Part shown: piece by piece, positions 56,101 through 63,604 of the stretch
How positions within the stretch are numbered: the first letter of the stretch is position 1
Layout of the letters: every line of letters begins with the position of its first letter
Source: an uncultured Alphaproteobacteria bacterium
GTDB lineage: Bacteria; Pseudomonadota; Alphaproteobacteria; Rs-D84
Assembly: GCA_944392535.1 (NCBI GenBank)
Contig: CALXWY010000003.1
Span: forward strand, 145,116 to 209,115
DNA: 64,000 nucleotides
Direction: 5' to 3'
The notes under the pieces: generated by a model
Databases searched by the model: none
Seen by the model: only the letters and a program-made list of their open reading frames with translations
Told to the model about the DNA's origin: nothing
Made by a program: the position numbers and the translations under genes

Positions 56101-56917
56101 AACAGACTGCTATCGCATGTGTGAAGACTATGAAATAGAATATGGTACAGCGATATGCATCAACGATACTGAACAATATCCAACAGCGTGTCAGTATCGC
56201 GGTGAATCAATAACCGGAAATCCATGTCTGATTATTGATGGCAGATGTGTTGAAAGCGCGTGCGAATATGACTATGAAATGAAAAATGGCATTTGTGTAC
56301 CATGTAACCGTGAACACGCAATGGGATATCTGCCAACAGGGAACTGTCTGGTGGCATCGTGCGAAAAAGGTTATCACCCCAATGGGCAACAGTGCGAATC
56401 TGATATCAAAGAATGCACGGTTGCTGGGACGCACGCACTGTACGCAGAACAAACATGGGATTATGCATTGAAGGCATTCGGACGCTGTGTAATCAAAGAA
56501 TGCGAACCAGGATATCATCTGGAATCTAATGCATGTATAACAAATACATCTGCGTGCAAGGTTGAAAACGGTATCGGCGAACGTCAATGGGATGCAGAAA
56601 ATAACAAATGGGGCGAATGTATCGCAACATCTTGCAACCCAGGATATACCAGCAACCCAGACGAAATGTTTGAACATAACAAGCAATGCGGTGAATGTAA
56701 GAACAAGTACAGTATATTGGGTGAAATCGCCGCCAGCAGTTATGTCAAAGAATGCGAAATCGCATCGTGTATGTATCAAGGCGAACTGTATGCGTTGCAA
56801 GATAATGAATGTGTACCAATATGTCCATCAGAACCATATATTGATGAAACAGGTTCTGTACAACGAATTGGTAACAAGTGTGTGACAACGTGTCAACCGG
56901 GATACATACCATGGTAA
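50180..56917 (+). CDS. Giant secreted cysteine-rich protein (2245 residues)
   Basis: ATG 50180 follows AGAGGGAAAG and opens a signal peptide (MGKKRCFLKFFTLFVGVFVAGNAMA). The whole mature protein is a string of Cys-rich modules of GCC2/GCC3 or growth-factor-receptor-like type, such as CPSGYTITGT, CAAGTQVA, CTGNHTGGAGGT and, later, TCYYDDS/QCYY repeats beginning YHxEGTQxCYY. The N-terminal half is Gly/Ser/Thr/Asn-rich; the C-terminal half is more acidic. No transmembrane helix, LPXTG or autotransporter barrel is seen at the C terminus (ends CQPGYIPW). Probably disulfide-rigid fibre or adhesin; function unknown. Confidence 0.75.
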   Translation: MGKKRCFLKFFTLFVGVFVAGNAMAAYDCPNVRKYTSCNSGYYMKGGVTTGNDCLSCTSVSATDLSAACDRDPSSTELSNAHAASGTISDASKACTGNHTGGAGGTNGSSACTGCSSYGDCTGGKLTISTCAADYYHDSDNNKCLACSDLGYTSSASGNTGGADVCYKACSKSCTQACTISGAASCTYGTKTTSGTEYHGGDCDAEAPGNCPINSWSCKADYYHTASGCSACTGVSANGDILETTEITNGKRVKTCTGNHTGGAGGTDGSSACTGCSASVISCECDTGYHSEGEGAACTCVQDCSTSKACSDDFAGYSGTYNECTQNQETQCYKSCSVACSGNATCPSNATCTYDTTKTYSGTQYYGGSCDATAGTCPVKAVTCNAGYYKNSGGTCSKCGGNQYYCPGDNKLYNVSPGHYSTGGGSTTRTGQKPCGGNEYYCASGVRYNVSPGYYSTGGGSTTRTGQAECTSGTYCVSGEKYSCSSLSGGAKPTGGTYSSEARSTASTACKYKAPNPSAPTNCSSINSNTITYTGSAWPTVTYSVTAKAGARISQNNVASPTCSLCAVGTYQPNNSSTATSCSVCSGNTYAQKTGMASCSSCPSGYTITGTAASNHDNKNDCKITCSAGTVVATADKTCSTPSGSWYSSQHTVSAGSTSGSNKASCVSGYATPSTTTKTDHDSYTDCTITCAAGTQVAAANAKCTTPNTNNWYTNSHTVTQGSTSGSNVKACDTADGYVNSGSTTANHAGSASCKVTCANGTYVKTANAACQAVGSGYYRESHVVAYGSTSTRNQCNTGYGNSPAGAYRPQDCYMNVSGGYFVEDAGDATATKCDAGYARAAHTVNYGSVSSCNICTGATWSHAGAATCSNCPKGYTYNTTSGKTDNTQCQISVPGGKYVGTVGAQGSTLGTCVAGTSKATHIVNYGSLSSCPVCGTNQYSDVGAAKCIACDSDYSNSGTSASSHAGVTSCKVTCSPGTRVVNPNEPCTVPSDNTWYTPNEHVVSQTKVSPYETCPGGYTTRGTNATSHDQKTDCQINCAAGTQVASPDARCTTPNEENWYTDPHIVRATKTTEDEGFLFACLSANGYVNDGTVAANHATIRSCIVTCPDTTYVAESEGKCITIGTGYYRAEHTVRQTETSESEGTPRNLCPGRYTDGEPVAIEDDCISFCVSSDVDNSTSVSGEINYAWAKYGVDDERAVFTCQATSCLADYYLLAGNKGSPNGLASCPACVRYGTCAGGTDWFVCNHGYHYSDENYDVDTICDPDPYEIVLNKNGGFGMVNGVDDTANATQICYHGVVCDLPPRNSTEFLFDLTRGDSWGFTGWGYSPTCDTGFFQASVNAPGTLYACWMRHTVQCEIGEFYNAGKFEECPSGYYCTGDGSSPVDEIGCRTICPAGASGSDLGATDNKQCYYTCPDKLLTGGTTTKNEQRVYYDGAMYPKCTYNVTCDAGYVAYGGGTDAATCLKCADGQYCPGGNDPSAVEECPPGSYCPDGVIHECPNGGLSAQGAKYITDCYKTGLAYVATHGEGTQTCYYDDSLGTYSANCTNKIINICDAGYWLKTALVTNPDCDPVEVGYYSEGTGITREQCPASGLTDNRTSTKIQDCYQNGVRYIAQHGEGTQRCYYTSGAGTGAVYSSNCDTKKIDECDGGYWLVDVDDIECSAVDKNYYSNEGELERHACPADGLTGTTTAVTVSECYKEHLPYPDAEHGEAYYTCSHTSGLDVNAVYDTKCGAPTFTKCDGGYYFDVSARVNDCIKVGYGYYSVEDDLDRDPCPREGKTLTEISASVTQCYREDMYCPIIWNGEQTGDGYQTCNYDEEDAEYTGFCQTCYVQECDETYAQYGDTMCIMCPENHVCHDKIQETCSAMTGGKYEFSDIGTMDVAMCYKTCDVDIAGHAAAMTGRDYYDYPDTCEIIRCQPGYTLQDGVCEPCPAGSYCDGTVTPILPGDDIKSCADLPGDGEWKYSDEGSDDPTDCYRMCEDYEIEYGTAICINDTEQYPTACQYRGESITGNPCLIIDGRCVESACEYDYEMKNGICVPCNREHAMGYLPTGNCLVASCEKGYHPNGQQCESDIKECTVAGTHALYAEQTWDYALKAFGRCVIKECEPGYHLESNACITNTSACKVENGIGERQWDAENNKWGECIATSCNPGYTSNPDEMFEHNKQCGECKNKYSILGEIAASSYVKECEIASCMYQGELYALQDNECVPICPSEPYIDETGSVQRIGNKCVTTCQPGYIPW
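50466..51008 (+). repeat. Direct DNA repeat within the giant gene
   Basis: A ~60-bp block coding CTGNHTGGAGGTxGSSACTG occurs at about 50461-50525 and 50944-51008 with one or two differences. Another pair near 51422-51480 and 51528-51586 codes NVSPGxYSTGGGSTTRTGQ. Recent internal duplication is the likely cause. Confidence 0.75.
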
Positions 56918-56920
56918 TGT

Positions 56921-56945
56921 AATCCGCCCATATGGGCGGATTATT
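56921..56945 (+). terminator. Terminator of the giant Cys-rich gene
   Basis: AATCCGCCC / GGGCGGATT stem with a 4-nt loop; the tail is only moderately T-rich. Confidence 0.6.
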
Positions 56946-57019
56946 TATGAAAACAAACCTGTCATTTAATATGCAAAAAAATTATAAAATGCTTGTTGTA
57001 AATAACAAGGGGTTTAAGA

Positions 57020-57934
57020 ATGCAAGAAATTATATTCATCGCATCTGATGGCCAAAAGTTGGTATGCACCATGTGGGACAAGGTTAAACGACCAATTGGG
57101 GTTGTGCAAATTATACATGGTATGGACGAACATGTTCGCAGATATGCACGATTTGCAAAATTCTTGAACAGCCATGGGTACATCGTGTTCGGTGATGATC
57201 ACCGCGCGCATGGAAAAACCGCTGAACATCCATCAAAAATTGGTCAACCAAACGGGGCATACGATTTATTCGCGCAAACCGCCCAAGACGAAATGGAAAT
57301 TGCAAAATACTTAAAACAAAAATACAAAAAATTACCGCTGATGCTGTTCGGGCACAGTTATGGCAGTTTTATTACACAAAAAATTATGGAAAATCCTGAT
57401 TTATGCGCCGCCGGTGTATGTTTGTCTGGGTCGGCAAAATACCCCGCCGCACTGGTGATGATTGCACGCGCCATGGCATTTGTTGGTATGCGATTATTTG
57501 GTCCAGATGCCCCAGCCAGATTTTTAGAATTAATGTCCCCTATTCGCGGCAAACGCAAGGGAACCAGCAAACTGACGCGCGATGCAAAACAGGCTGCGAA
57601 ACACGACGCGGACCCATTACGTGCAAAATATTTTTCATATGGTTTTTATTATTCTTTGTTCAAAAACTTATCAAAATTAACCGGAAACATTAATCCGCAA
57701 ATGCCGTTGTTAATAATCAGTGGCAGCCAAGATTTAGTCAGTTTTAACAGCCGATTTGCCACAAAATTGTACAGCATGTATAAATCACATAATATGAATA
57801 ACCTGACGCTGATTATATATCCAAATGCACGACATGAACTGTTGATGGAAATAAACTATGCCCAGGTTCAAAATGATATATTAAAGTTCTTTAATTCTGT
57901 GGCACGCAAACGTCCGCAAACGAAACAGAAATAA
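57020..57934 (+). CDS. Alpha/beta hydrolase, monoacylglycerol lipase-like
   Basis: The 304-residue protein has the Hydrolase_4 layout: PIGVVQIIHGMDEHVRRYARFAKFLNSHGYIVFGDDHRAHGKT (oxyanion HGM), nucleophile elbow GHSYGS with Ser113, PLLIISGSQDLVS (acid) and NARHELLME (His). It would hydrolyse lysophospholipids or monoacylglycerols. AAGGGG lies upstream. Its 3' end overlaps the convergent ybaK gene by 44 bp. Confidence 0.88.
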   Translation: MQEIIFIASDGQKLVCTMWDKVKRPIGVVQIIHGMDEHVRRYARFAKFLNSHGYIVFGDDHRAHGKTAEHPSKIGQPNGAYDLFAQTAQDEMEIAKYLKQKYKKLPLMLFGHSYGSFITQKIMENPDLCAAGVCLSGSAKYPAALVMIARAMAFVGMRLFGPDAPARFLELMSPIRGKRKGTSKLTRDAKQAAKHDADPLRAKYFSYGFYYSLFKNLSKLTGNINPQMPLLIISGSQDLVSFNSRFATKLYSMYKSHNMNNLTLIIYPNARHELLMEINYAQVQNDILKFFNSVARKRPQTKQK

Positions 57935-58370
57935 TTTTTGCCAAATCTGATACAGCAACCTGTACCTGGTATCCGATGCGACCGGCACTGAATATAATCG
58001 TATCAAAGTTTTGGGCGGATGAATCAATAACCGTTGTAAAAAACTTTTTCATGCCAATCGGACTGCATCCGCCATGCACGTATCCTGTTAATCCCAACAA
58101 TTCGCGTGATTTTAACATATCAATTGACTTTTCACCAACCGCGGTGGCGGCGCGCTTTAAGTCCAGTTCCATACACACAGGCAACATAAAAACATAGTTA
58201 CGACCAGAACGCGCAACAGTTACCAATGTCTTGAAAACCTGGGCCGGATTCTGCCCCAGTGCGGCGGCAACTTCGCCACCGTTTATTGCCCCTGTGCCAA
58301 CATATGAATACGATTTATATGGCACGCGATGCGCATCCAGAATTCGCATAACATTCGTTTTTGTTTCCAT
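57891..58370 (-). CDS. ybaK: Cys-tRNA(Pro)/Ala-tRNA deacylase YbaK
   Basis: The 159-residue protein matches YbaK/EbsC: RILDAHRVPYKSYSYVG, VAAALGQNPAQVFKTLV (with the catalytic Lys), YVFMLPVCMELDLKRAATAVGEKSIDML, LLGLTGYVHGGCSPIGMKK and SAGRIGYQVQVAVSDL. It clears mischarged tRNA. ATG 58370 gives the family-like start. The 3' overlap with the lipase gene is antisense. Confidence 0.92.
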   Translation of the reverse strand: METKTNVMRILDAHRVPYKSYSYVGTGAINGGEVAAALGQNPAQVFKTLVTVARSGRNYVFMLPVCMELDLKRAATAVGEKSIDMLKSRELLGLTGYVHGGCSPIGMKKFFTTVIDSSAQNFDTIIFSAGRIGYQVQVAVSDLAKIISVSFADVCVPQN

Positions 58371-58442
58371 AATACGACAGTATATAAAACACTTTATCAC
58401 ACGTCAATCTTTGGATTATAATTTATATAACAAGGACACAAA

Positions 58443-58838
58443 ATGACAAATCAAAAATCATACCGTAACAAAATTATTGAATATGCCAACAAAACGTATG
58501 GCACATCACCAGAATATTTATGGCGTGAACACCCGGGATATGCCGTGCTGCGTCGTGACGATAATAAAAAATGGTATGGAATTATTATGAACATTCCACG
58601 CAATCGTATCGGAATGCCCAGCAGCGATATTATTGACGTATTAAATGTAAAATGCGATCCGGCATTATATGATTTTCTGTGTGGCGATGGCGGTTTTCGG
58701 CGCGGATATCATATGGGCGGAACGTGGATTTCAATTGTACTGGATGGATCGGTATCAATGCAACAGATTATCCCGCTGATTAACCGCAGTTATGAACTGG
58801 TCGCCAACAAAATTCCCCGGGCAAAGCGCAAAATATAG
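58443..58838 (+). CDS. MmcQ/YjbR family DNA-binding protein
   Basis: The 131-residue protein matches MmcQ/YjbR: IIEYANKTYGTSPEYLWREHPGYAVLRRDDNKKWYGIIMNI, NVKCDPALYDFL, GGFRRGYHMGGTWISIVLDGSV and LINRSYELV. The fold is CyaY-like and proposed to bind DNA; role unclear. A spaced AAGGA lies before the ATG. Confidence 0.88.
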   Translation: MTNQKSYRNKIIEYANKTYGTSPEYLWREHPGYAVLRRDDNKKWYGIIMNIPRNRIGMPSSDIIDVLNVKCDPALYDFLCGDGGFRRGYHMGGTWISIVLDGSVSMQQIIPLINRSYELVANKIPRAKRKI

Positions 58839-58841
58839 ATA

Positions 58842-59954
58842 TCACGCACGCGACGCGCCGGCGCCAAACGTCGGCACAGGACGACTGTAAACACGGATAT
58901 TATTGAATACAAAATATACTTTTTTATTGTCGCGAATTCGTGCTTTGTATACTGGTTGAATCACCGAATAAAATGTGCGCACCAAACGATACCACGGATT
59001 GTGCGGATGCGCGATTATTTGTAATTTCATCCACGCACGGTCATCAAAACTGTTGCGTGACAAATCCCCAGATTTCAAAATCCCCCTGAATTCATCAGAA
59101 AAACGTTTCAGAAATTGATTATATGCATCGCCACCCAACCGGTGCAAGTTCCATACATATGTTGTATAGCGACCGTATGCAAGCAATTTTCGCATACCAT
59201 CATCCATCATATTGTGCGCCATCAAATAATCATACACAGAATCATATTCATCACAGACACAAAATATTTTGCCTGTTGATTTAACCGAAGAATTCGCATT
59301 GTCACAACGATAATGTAAATATGCCTTATCCGTTAAATACGAACGCCGAGCCATTGCCCATACCTTGAAATTAAATCCGGTATCTTGGTAACTGGCCCCG
59401 GGTGATTCCAAAAACCGAATATTATTTCTGACTAAAAAATCACGGCGATATATTGCCGACCATATTGCCGGAAAATGGAAAAACAATGTCGGATTTGCAC
59501 GGCCAACAATTAAACGCCCACAATCATCTGGGGGTAACGCCCCCAAGAATTTATTAACGACGGCACCTGTTGGTGTGTATTCGTAAAAATTGCTTTTTAC
59601 AACGTCGCAATCGTTTTCTTTGGCAATTGTATACAACGATTCAAACATATCAGGTTCGGCCCAATCATCTGATTCCACAATCCCAACGTATTCCCCCGTT
59701 GCCGCATCCAATCCGCGGTTCATAGATTTGCCGTATCCTTCATTTTCTTTATCTATTATCTTGATTCTTTTATCTTTGGCGGCGTATTCTTTTATGATAC
59801 CCAGCGTACCGTCTGTGGACCCGTCATTAATACATATGATTTCAATGTCAGTTAATGTTTGATTCACAATGCTGTCCAGGCATTCACGCAAATACGCTTC
59901 AACGTTATAGCATGGGACCAGAATTGATACACTTGGTTGGTGTTTTTTTGGCAT
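58842..59954 (-). CDS. Glycosyltransferase family 2
   Basis: The 370-residue protein begins with a GT-A domain: SVSILVPCYNVEAYLRECLDSIVNQTLTDIEIICINDGSTDGT, KDKRIKIIDKENEGYGKSMNRGLDAATGEYVGIVESDDW (DxD equivalent ESDD). The C-terminal part is family-variable. It likely adds a sugar to LPS, capsule or glycoprotein. Its start overlaps the glf stop by 1 nt (TAATG), so it is coupled to galactofuranose synthesis and may be a galactofuranosyltransferase. Confidence 0.9.
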   Translation of the reverse strand: MPKKHQPSVSILVPCYNVEAYLRECLDSIVNQTLTDIEIICINDGSTDGTLGIIKEYAAKDKRIKIIDKENEGYGKSMNRGLDAATGEYVGIVESDDWAEPDMFESLYTIAKENDCDVVKSNFYEYTPTGAVVNKFLGALPPDDCGRLIVGRANPTLFFHFPAIWSAIYRRDFLVRNNIRFLESPGASYQDTGFNFKVWAMARRSYLTDKAYLHYRCDNANSSVKSTGKIFCVCDEYDSVYDYLMAHNMMDDGMRKLLAYGRYTTYVWNLHRLGGDAYNQFLKRFSDEFRGILKSGDLSRNSFDDRAWMKLQIIAHPHNPWYRLVRTFYSVIQPVYKARIRDNKKVYFVFNNIRVYSRPVPTFGAGASRA

Positions 59955-61045
59955 TATTTTATCCCTTTGATTAATTCCAAACAGCGTGCAACCGCCTTGT
60001 CCATATCATAGTACTTATAATCGCCCAACCGACCAAAGAAATATACATTCAGCATATCTTTGGCCAAAGACAAATAATGGTGATACAATTCCGCATTCAC
60101 ATCGTTCGCGATTGGGTAATATCGGTCGTTCTTGCCGTTTTCAAACGCTTCGGGGTATTCATACGACACAATCGTTTTGTCTGATTGATCGTTCAAGAAA
60201 TGTTTATATTCGCCGATACGCGTAAAATCATAGTTACATGGATAATTCACAACCGCAACATCTTGGAACCGGGAATACGGAAAGGTAATAAATTCAAAAC
60301 GTTCACTGCGATACGGTAATTGACCATACCGATAATCAAAAAATTCATCAATGCTGCCCGTCCAGAACAAACGATCGTATTTCATGTTTTTTGAAAACGG
60401 GGTCTTTAACTTTACAGTAATATTTTTATGATTCAGCATATTTTTTATCATCGCGGTGTATCCACCAATCGGAATGCCTTGGTATTTGTCTTGGAAATAG
60501 CGATCGTCGCGTGAAATATATACCGGCACGCGCCCAGATACAGACGGATCAATTTCATCCGGCGTCTGGCCCCACTGTTTTAACGTATATTCCAGAAATA
60601 TTTTTTCATAAATGTACTGGGCCAAAAATTGCAAATCTTTGTCATCTTTCTTGCGCAATTCCAAAATTGGCACCTTTACATTCATGCCAAAATTATCCAG
60701 CAATTTTTGTTCTATTTTGTTTGCAATGCTGGCCGGGAATAATGAATGCAATGAATTCAGATTAAATGGTATCGGAACAATTTGCCCATCAATCAATCCA
60801 CGAACCCGATGCTGGTACGGATACCACTGGCAAAAACGGCTGATAAAATCCCACACATCCTTGTTTGATGTATGAAAAATATGCGTACCATATTTGTGTA
60901 CGCATATCCCATCACTGTAATAATCATAAATGTTACCGGCAATATGATTTTTTGAATCTATGATAACAACCTGTTCACCCTGGTCGGCCAGCAATCGTGC
61001 CATCGTCGCCCCGGATATTCCACATCCCACAATTAAATTTTTCAT
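59954..61045 (-). CDS. glf: UDP-galactopyranose mutase
   Basis: Glf makes UDP-galactofuranose using reduced FAD. The 363-residue protein has NLIVGCGISGATMARLLADQGEQVVIIDSKNHIAGNIYDY (FAD site), VHKYGTHIFHTSNKDVWDFISRF, FLEYTLKQWGQTPDEIDPSVSGRVPVYISRDDRYF, RSERFEFITF and FFGRLGDYKYYDMDKAV. All core blocks are intact. ATG 61045 is preferred over the upstream TTG. Confidence 0.96.
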   Translation of the reverse strand: MKNLIVGCGISGATMARLLADQGEQVVIIDSKNHIAGNIYDYYSDGICVHKYGTHIFHTSNKDVWDFISRFCQWYPYQHRVRGLIDGQIVPIPFNLNSLHSLFPASIANKIEQKLLDNFGMNVKVPILELRKKDDKDLQFLAQYIYEKIFLEYTLKQWGQTPDEIDPSVSGRVPVYISRDDRYFQDKYQGIPIGGYTAMIKNMLNHKNITVKLKTPFSKNMKYDRLFWTGSIDEFFDYRYGQLPYRSERFEFITFPYSRFQDVAVVNYPCNYDFTRIGEYKHFLNDQSDKTIVSYEYPEAFENGKNDRYYPIANDVNAELYHHYLSLAKDMLNVYFFGRLGDYKYYDMDKAVARCLELIKGIK

Positions 61046-61241
61046 ATGCAACCACTTTTTCTTGTTCAGATTACCATATGATTCTAGAAAAAAATTATAT
61101 AAAAGTCAATTATACTTGTTTGTGCACACCCGCATAAAAGCACATGGACAGATATGTACAAAATGGTTTTGTTAATCTGGTCATTATTTAGAATTAAATT
61201 TTTCATATCTTGATTTTTGTAATAGCAAAAGCGAGGCTGAT
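61046..61241. other. Intergenic region at start of AT-rich segment
   Basis: I see no gene, tRNA or clear hairpin here. Base composition becomes more AT-rich from this point to the window end. Confidence 0.5.
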
Positions 61242-61749
61242 ATGAATAAATTACTTTTTGTTTTACCGCTATTACTTGTCGGCTGATGATAATGTAAATG
61301 ACACCATCATCAATTTATTCCGTGCAGCGCAGCATATATCGGATAATTTCATAAAAAGTTCGGAAGTTGCCACAAAACGCACCATCTTAAAATCAATCTT
61401 CCGAACTTTACAATTAAAAGACACAACCCTTTGTTATGACTTAAATTTTCCGTTTAATGTACTATACAAAAACACTGAAAATAACAAGTGGCGGTGCAAG
61501 AAACCTTTTACCTTTGGCTTATGCAAGACCTGCGTCCGACATACGACCAAAACGGTCAAAAACAGGGAAAAACAGGGAATTTTTGCAAAAGCGGTATTTT
61601 TAGACAATTTTTGCACAACCCAGATTAGAACACACCCGCAGATTTGCGGAGTTTTTACCCTGTCCGCCCCAAAATTCCCTACAAAAATAACAGGGAATTT
61701 TTTGGACTATATCAGGGAATTATCAGCGAATATCAGGGACTATTTTTAA
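61242..61749 (+). pseudogene. Frameshifted lipoprotein gene
   Basis: ATG 61242, preceded by GCGAGG, opens MNKLLFVLPLLLVG and then meets TGA at 61284. Shifting frame at that point restores GCDDNVNDTIINLFRAAQ..., which would complete a perfect lipobox LVGC, so one base appears lost exactly at the lipid-attachment cysteine. The shifted frame runs to 61749, but its last ~60 codons look like non-coding repeat sequence, so the 3' end is also doubtful. Confidence 0.55.
61560..61745 (+). repeat. Degenerate CAGGGAAT repeats
   Basis: The motif CAGGGAA(T) or a close variant occurs at least six times in this stretch, including four times at 12-21-nt spacing between 61690 and 61745. Function unknown; could be iterons or a recombination-associated repeat. 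Confidence 0.4.
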
Positions 61750-62216
61750 TTATTATGAACAACCACATCTAGGCCCTCAGAATCAGATATAGGCTTATAT
61801 CTAGGTAGATTTTCATCAAAAAAGCGTTCATCAACAGACAACTGTTCTGCGTCTTTACTACGAGCTAATGTTCTTTGTTTTGCTAAATCTATATTACAAT
61901 TTACTTGGTGCCATAAAGCTTTAGCGCCCAGCTTTTTAAGTCTTTGCATAACATATTTTCTGTCATCAGCAGACCAAGAACCAGCATCATATATAACATC
62001 TTGGTCATTTTTTACGGCTAAAGCTATTTGTTCCCATATATATTCGTCTACTTTATTGGCTTTATCCATAAAATCGTCACCAACTTCTGTACCAAAAAGT
62101 TCTATCATAACCTCATCTGGCGTAAATCTTCGTGCGCCAAGTTGTTTTTCCAGTTGCTTTGCAATTGTTGTTTTACCAAAACCTATATACCCACACATTA
62201 AATGAACTGTTGACAT
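61746..62216 (-). CDS. P-loop kinase (AAA_33 / zeta-toxin-like)
   Basis: The 156-residue protein has Walker A MCGYIGFGKTTIAKQLEKQLG, DEVMIELFG, VIYDAGSWSADDRKYVMQRLKKLG and NCNIDLAKQRTLARSKDAEQ with candidate LID arginines. This is the layout of AAA_33 small-molecule or polynucleotide kinases. ATG 62216 has a strong GGAGG site 5 nt upstream. Substrate unknown. Codon use is more AT-rich than in the housekeeping genes, hinting at recent acquisition. Confidence 0.78.
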   Translation of the reverse strand: MSTVHLMCGYIGFGKTTIAKQLEKQLGARRFTPDEVMIELFGTEVGDDFMDKANKVDEYIWEQIALAVKNDQDVIYDAGSWSADDRKYVMQRLKKLGAKALWHQVNCNIDLAKQRTLARSKDAEQLSVDERFFDENLPRYKPISDSEGLDVVVHNN

Positions 62217-62252
62217 AATATCCTCCACACGAGTTTTTACGCCTAAAAACAA

Positions 62253-62486
62253 ACTTTATGATATTCATGATTTTATAAAGTGCAAACATCAAAAACAATA
62301 AAAACTTATCTAAGATTCTACCTTGTTTTTTGAAAAGTATGTGATACTTTTCGGAAAAGGGGACCAAACATACCGCAGACACAAAAAATCAATACAAACT
62401 GGCATCGTATTTTTTATTTACATAACAATCCGTTCGCAAAACTTCTATGTTTGACTTATAAAACAAATTATCTTACACTGTCTCTG
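62253..62486. other. Intergenic region with hairpin
   Basis: A 9-bp inverted repeat GAAAAGTAT / ATACTTTTC with a 3-nt loop lies at about 62336-62356, with T-run on its 5' side only, so it is not a standard terminator for either neighbour. No gene seen. Confidence 0.45.
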
Positions 62487-62900
62487 ATGAAAAAATTAAT
62501 AACTATATTTTTATTAGTATTCCCGATATCCACATATGCTGAGACTCTTCTAAATTATAAGACAGATATAGAAAAATGCGATAAACAGTTTGAACACGAT
62601 ATGGATGGGAATTTAACATCTGCAGAAATGATTGCAGCGACAGATTCACAAGTTATCTGTTACGAATCTGTCGCACATAAAATTATTGATAAATATTATT
62701 CTAAACAATCGGAACCCATGAAAAACAATCTTCGTGAATCTATAATTGCTTATAAAAAAACCGCAAACGATATGTATAATCCAGACAGGTGCTATAACGA
62801 ATGTGGTAATTTAACCGCCCTAATGGCGTACAGTCCAATTTTGGACTTTGTTAAAAGTTACATTGAACATTTAACAAATGCTATAAATTCTGATTTTTAG
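62487..62900 (+). CDS. Secreted Cys-containing protein, paralog of the 63190 gene
   Basis: The 137-residue protein has a signal peptide MKKLITIFLLVFPISTYA from ATG 62487. The mature part has CDKQFEHDMDGNLTSAEM, CYESVAHKIIDKYY and DRCYNECGNLTALMAYSPILDFVKSYIEHL. The four-cysteine pattern is shared with the next plus-strand gene. LprI-type lysozyme inhibitors have a loosely similar layout. It lies tail-to-tail, 1 nt apart, with a lysozyme-like fragment, which suggests an inhibitor or immunity role. Confidence 0.65.
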   Translation: MKKLITIFLLVFPISTYAETLLNYKTDIEKCDKQFEHDMDGNLTSAEMIAATDSQVICYESVAHKIIDKYYSKQSEPMKNNLRESIIAYKKTANDMYNPDRCYNECGNLTALMAYSPILDFVKSYIEHLTNAINSDF

Positions 62901-62901
62901 C

Positions 62902-63126
62902 TTAATATCTTTTTGTTCGGGCTTCCCAGCCACGGCCATATCTGTCCCAATCCGCAAGACCTTTTAAATATTCAATGCGGTTTATTAATTCCCGCAAAAA
63001 TTGTATTGGTTTGTCTGCTTGCAAAAACAAGCCTGCGCACCAACCACGGAAAACAACAAGGCTTTGGCAACAGCGTGGAAATAGAAAGCACTGTATGAAC
63101 AAGGCATAGGGTCTAATAAAGGACAT
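62902..63126 (-). pseudogene. GH108 muramidase C-terminal remnant
   Basis: The last ~35 codons read FLRELINRIEYLKGLADWDRYGRGWEARTKRY, matching the C-terminal helix and GWxxR ending of GH108 proteins such as the one at 22592 (SLIDNRMQSLQTM...RRGWTAR). Upstream codons in this frame do not resemble the family and no catalytic EGG region is found. It is probably the decayed end of a second muramidase gene. Confidence 0.5.
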
Positions 63127-63189
63127 ATGCCCCTCAAAATAACTTGTTTTGAATTGACGACAAATGTAATTAGAACTATTATATTAATC

Positions 63190-63600
63190 ATGAAAACATT
63201 TTATTTTGGCTTTCTGGTGGCTTTTATAACACCAACCGTATGTGTAGCAAGCATATATCATGAAATGATACAGCAATGTGATAAAGCTGCTGAAACAGAA
63301 TTGGAAAATGCGTTATCAACCGTACAAATGACACAAATTATTAACGACCAAAAAAACTGTTATAAAAATGTTGTATACAAAATAATTAATACAGAATATG
63401 CAAAGAACAAGCAAAAAATGATGTTAGATTTTGATAACTTTATTACAAATTCTTCTATGGTTACTTATTCTATGCAATATCCTGATGTGTGCACTCCTAA
63501 TTGTGGAACAGACATTGGATTAAATGCAACAAATGCTGACCTTGAAATAATCAAAGTCTATATTCAACAACTTTTATATGCTTTGCCGGTAAAACAATAA
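63190..63600 (+). CDS. Secreted Cys-containing protein, paralog of the 62487 gene
   Basis: The 136-residue protein has a signal peptide from ATG 63190 (MKTFYFGFLVAFITPTVCVA). The mature part has QQCDKAAETELENALSTVQM, NCYKNVVYKIINTEYAKNKQKM, DVCTPNCGTDIGLNATNADLEIIKVYIQQLL, aligning with its paralog in all four cysteines. It ends 4 nt from a convergent GH24 lysozyme gene. A lysozyme inhibitor or immunity function is inferred from this pairing only. Confidence 0.65.
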   Translation: MKTFYFGFLVAFITPTVCVASIYHEMIQQCDKAAETELENALSTVQMTQIINDQKNCYKNVVYKIINTEYAKNKQKMMLDFDNFITNSSMVTYSMQYPDVCTPNCGTDIGLNATNADLEIIKVYIQQLLYALPVKQ

Positions 63601-63604
63601 ATGT

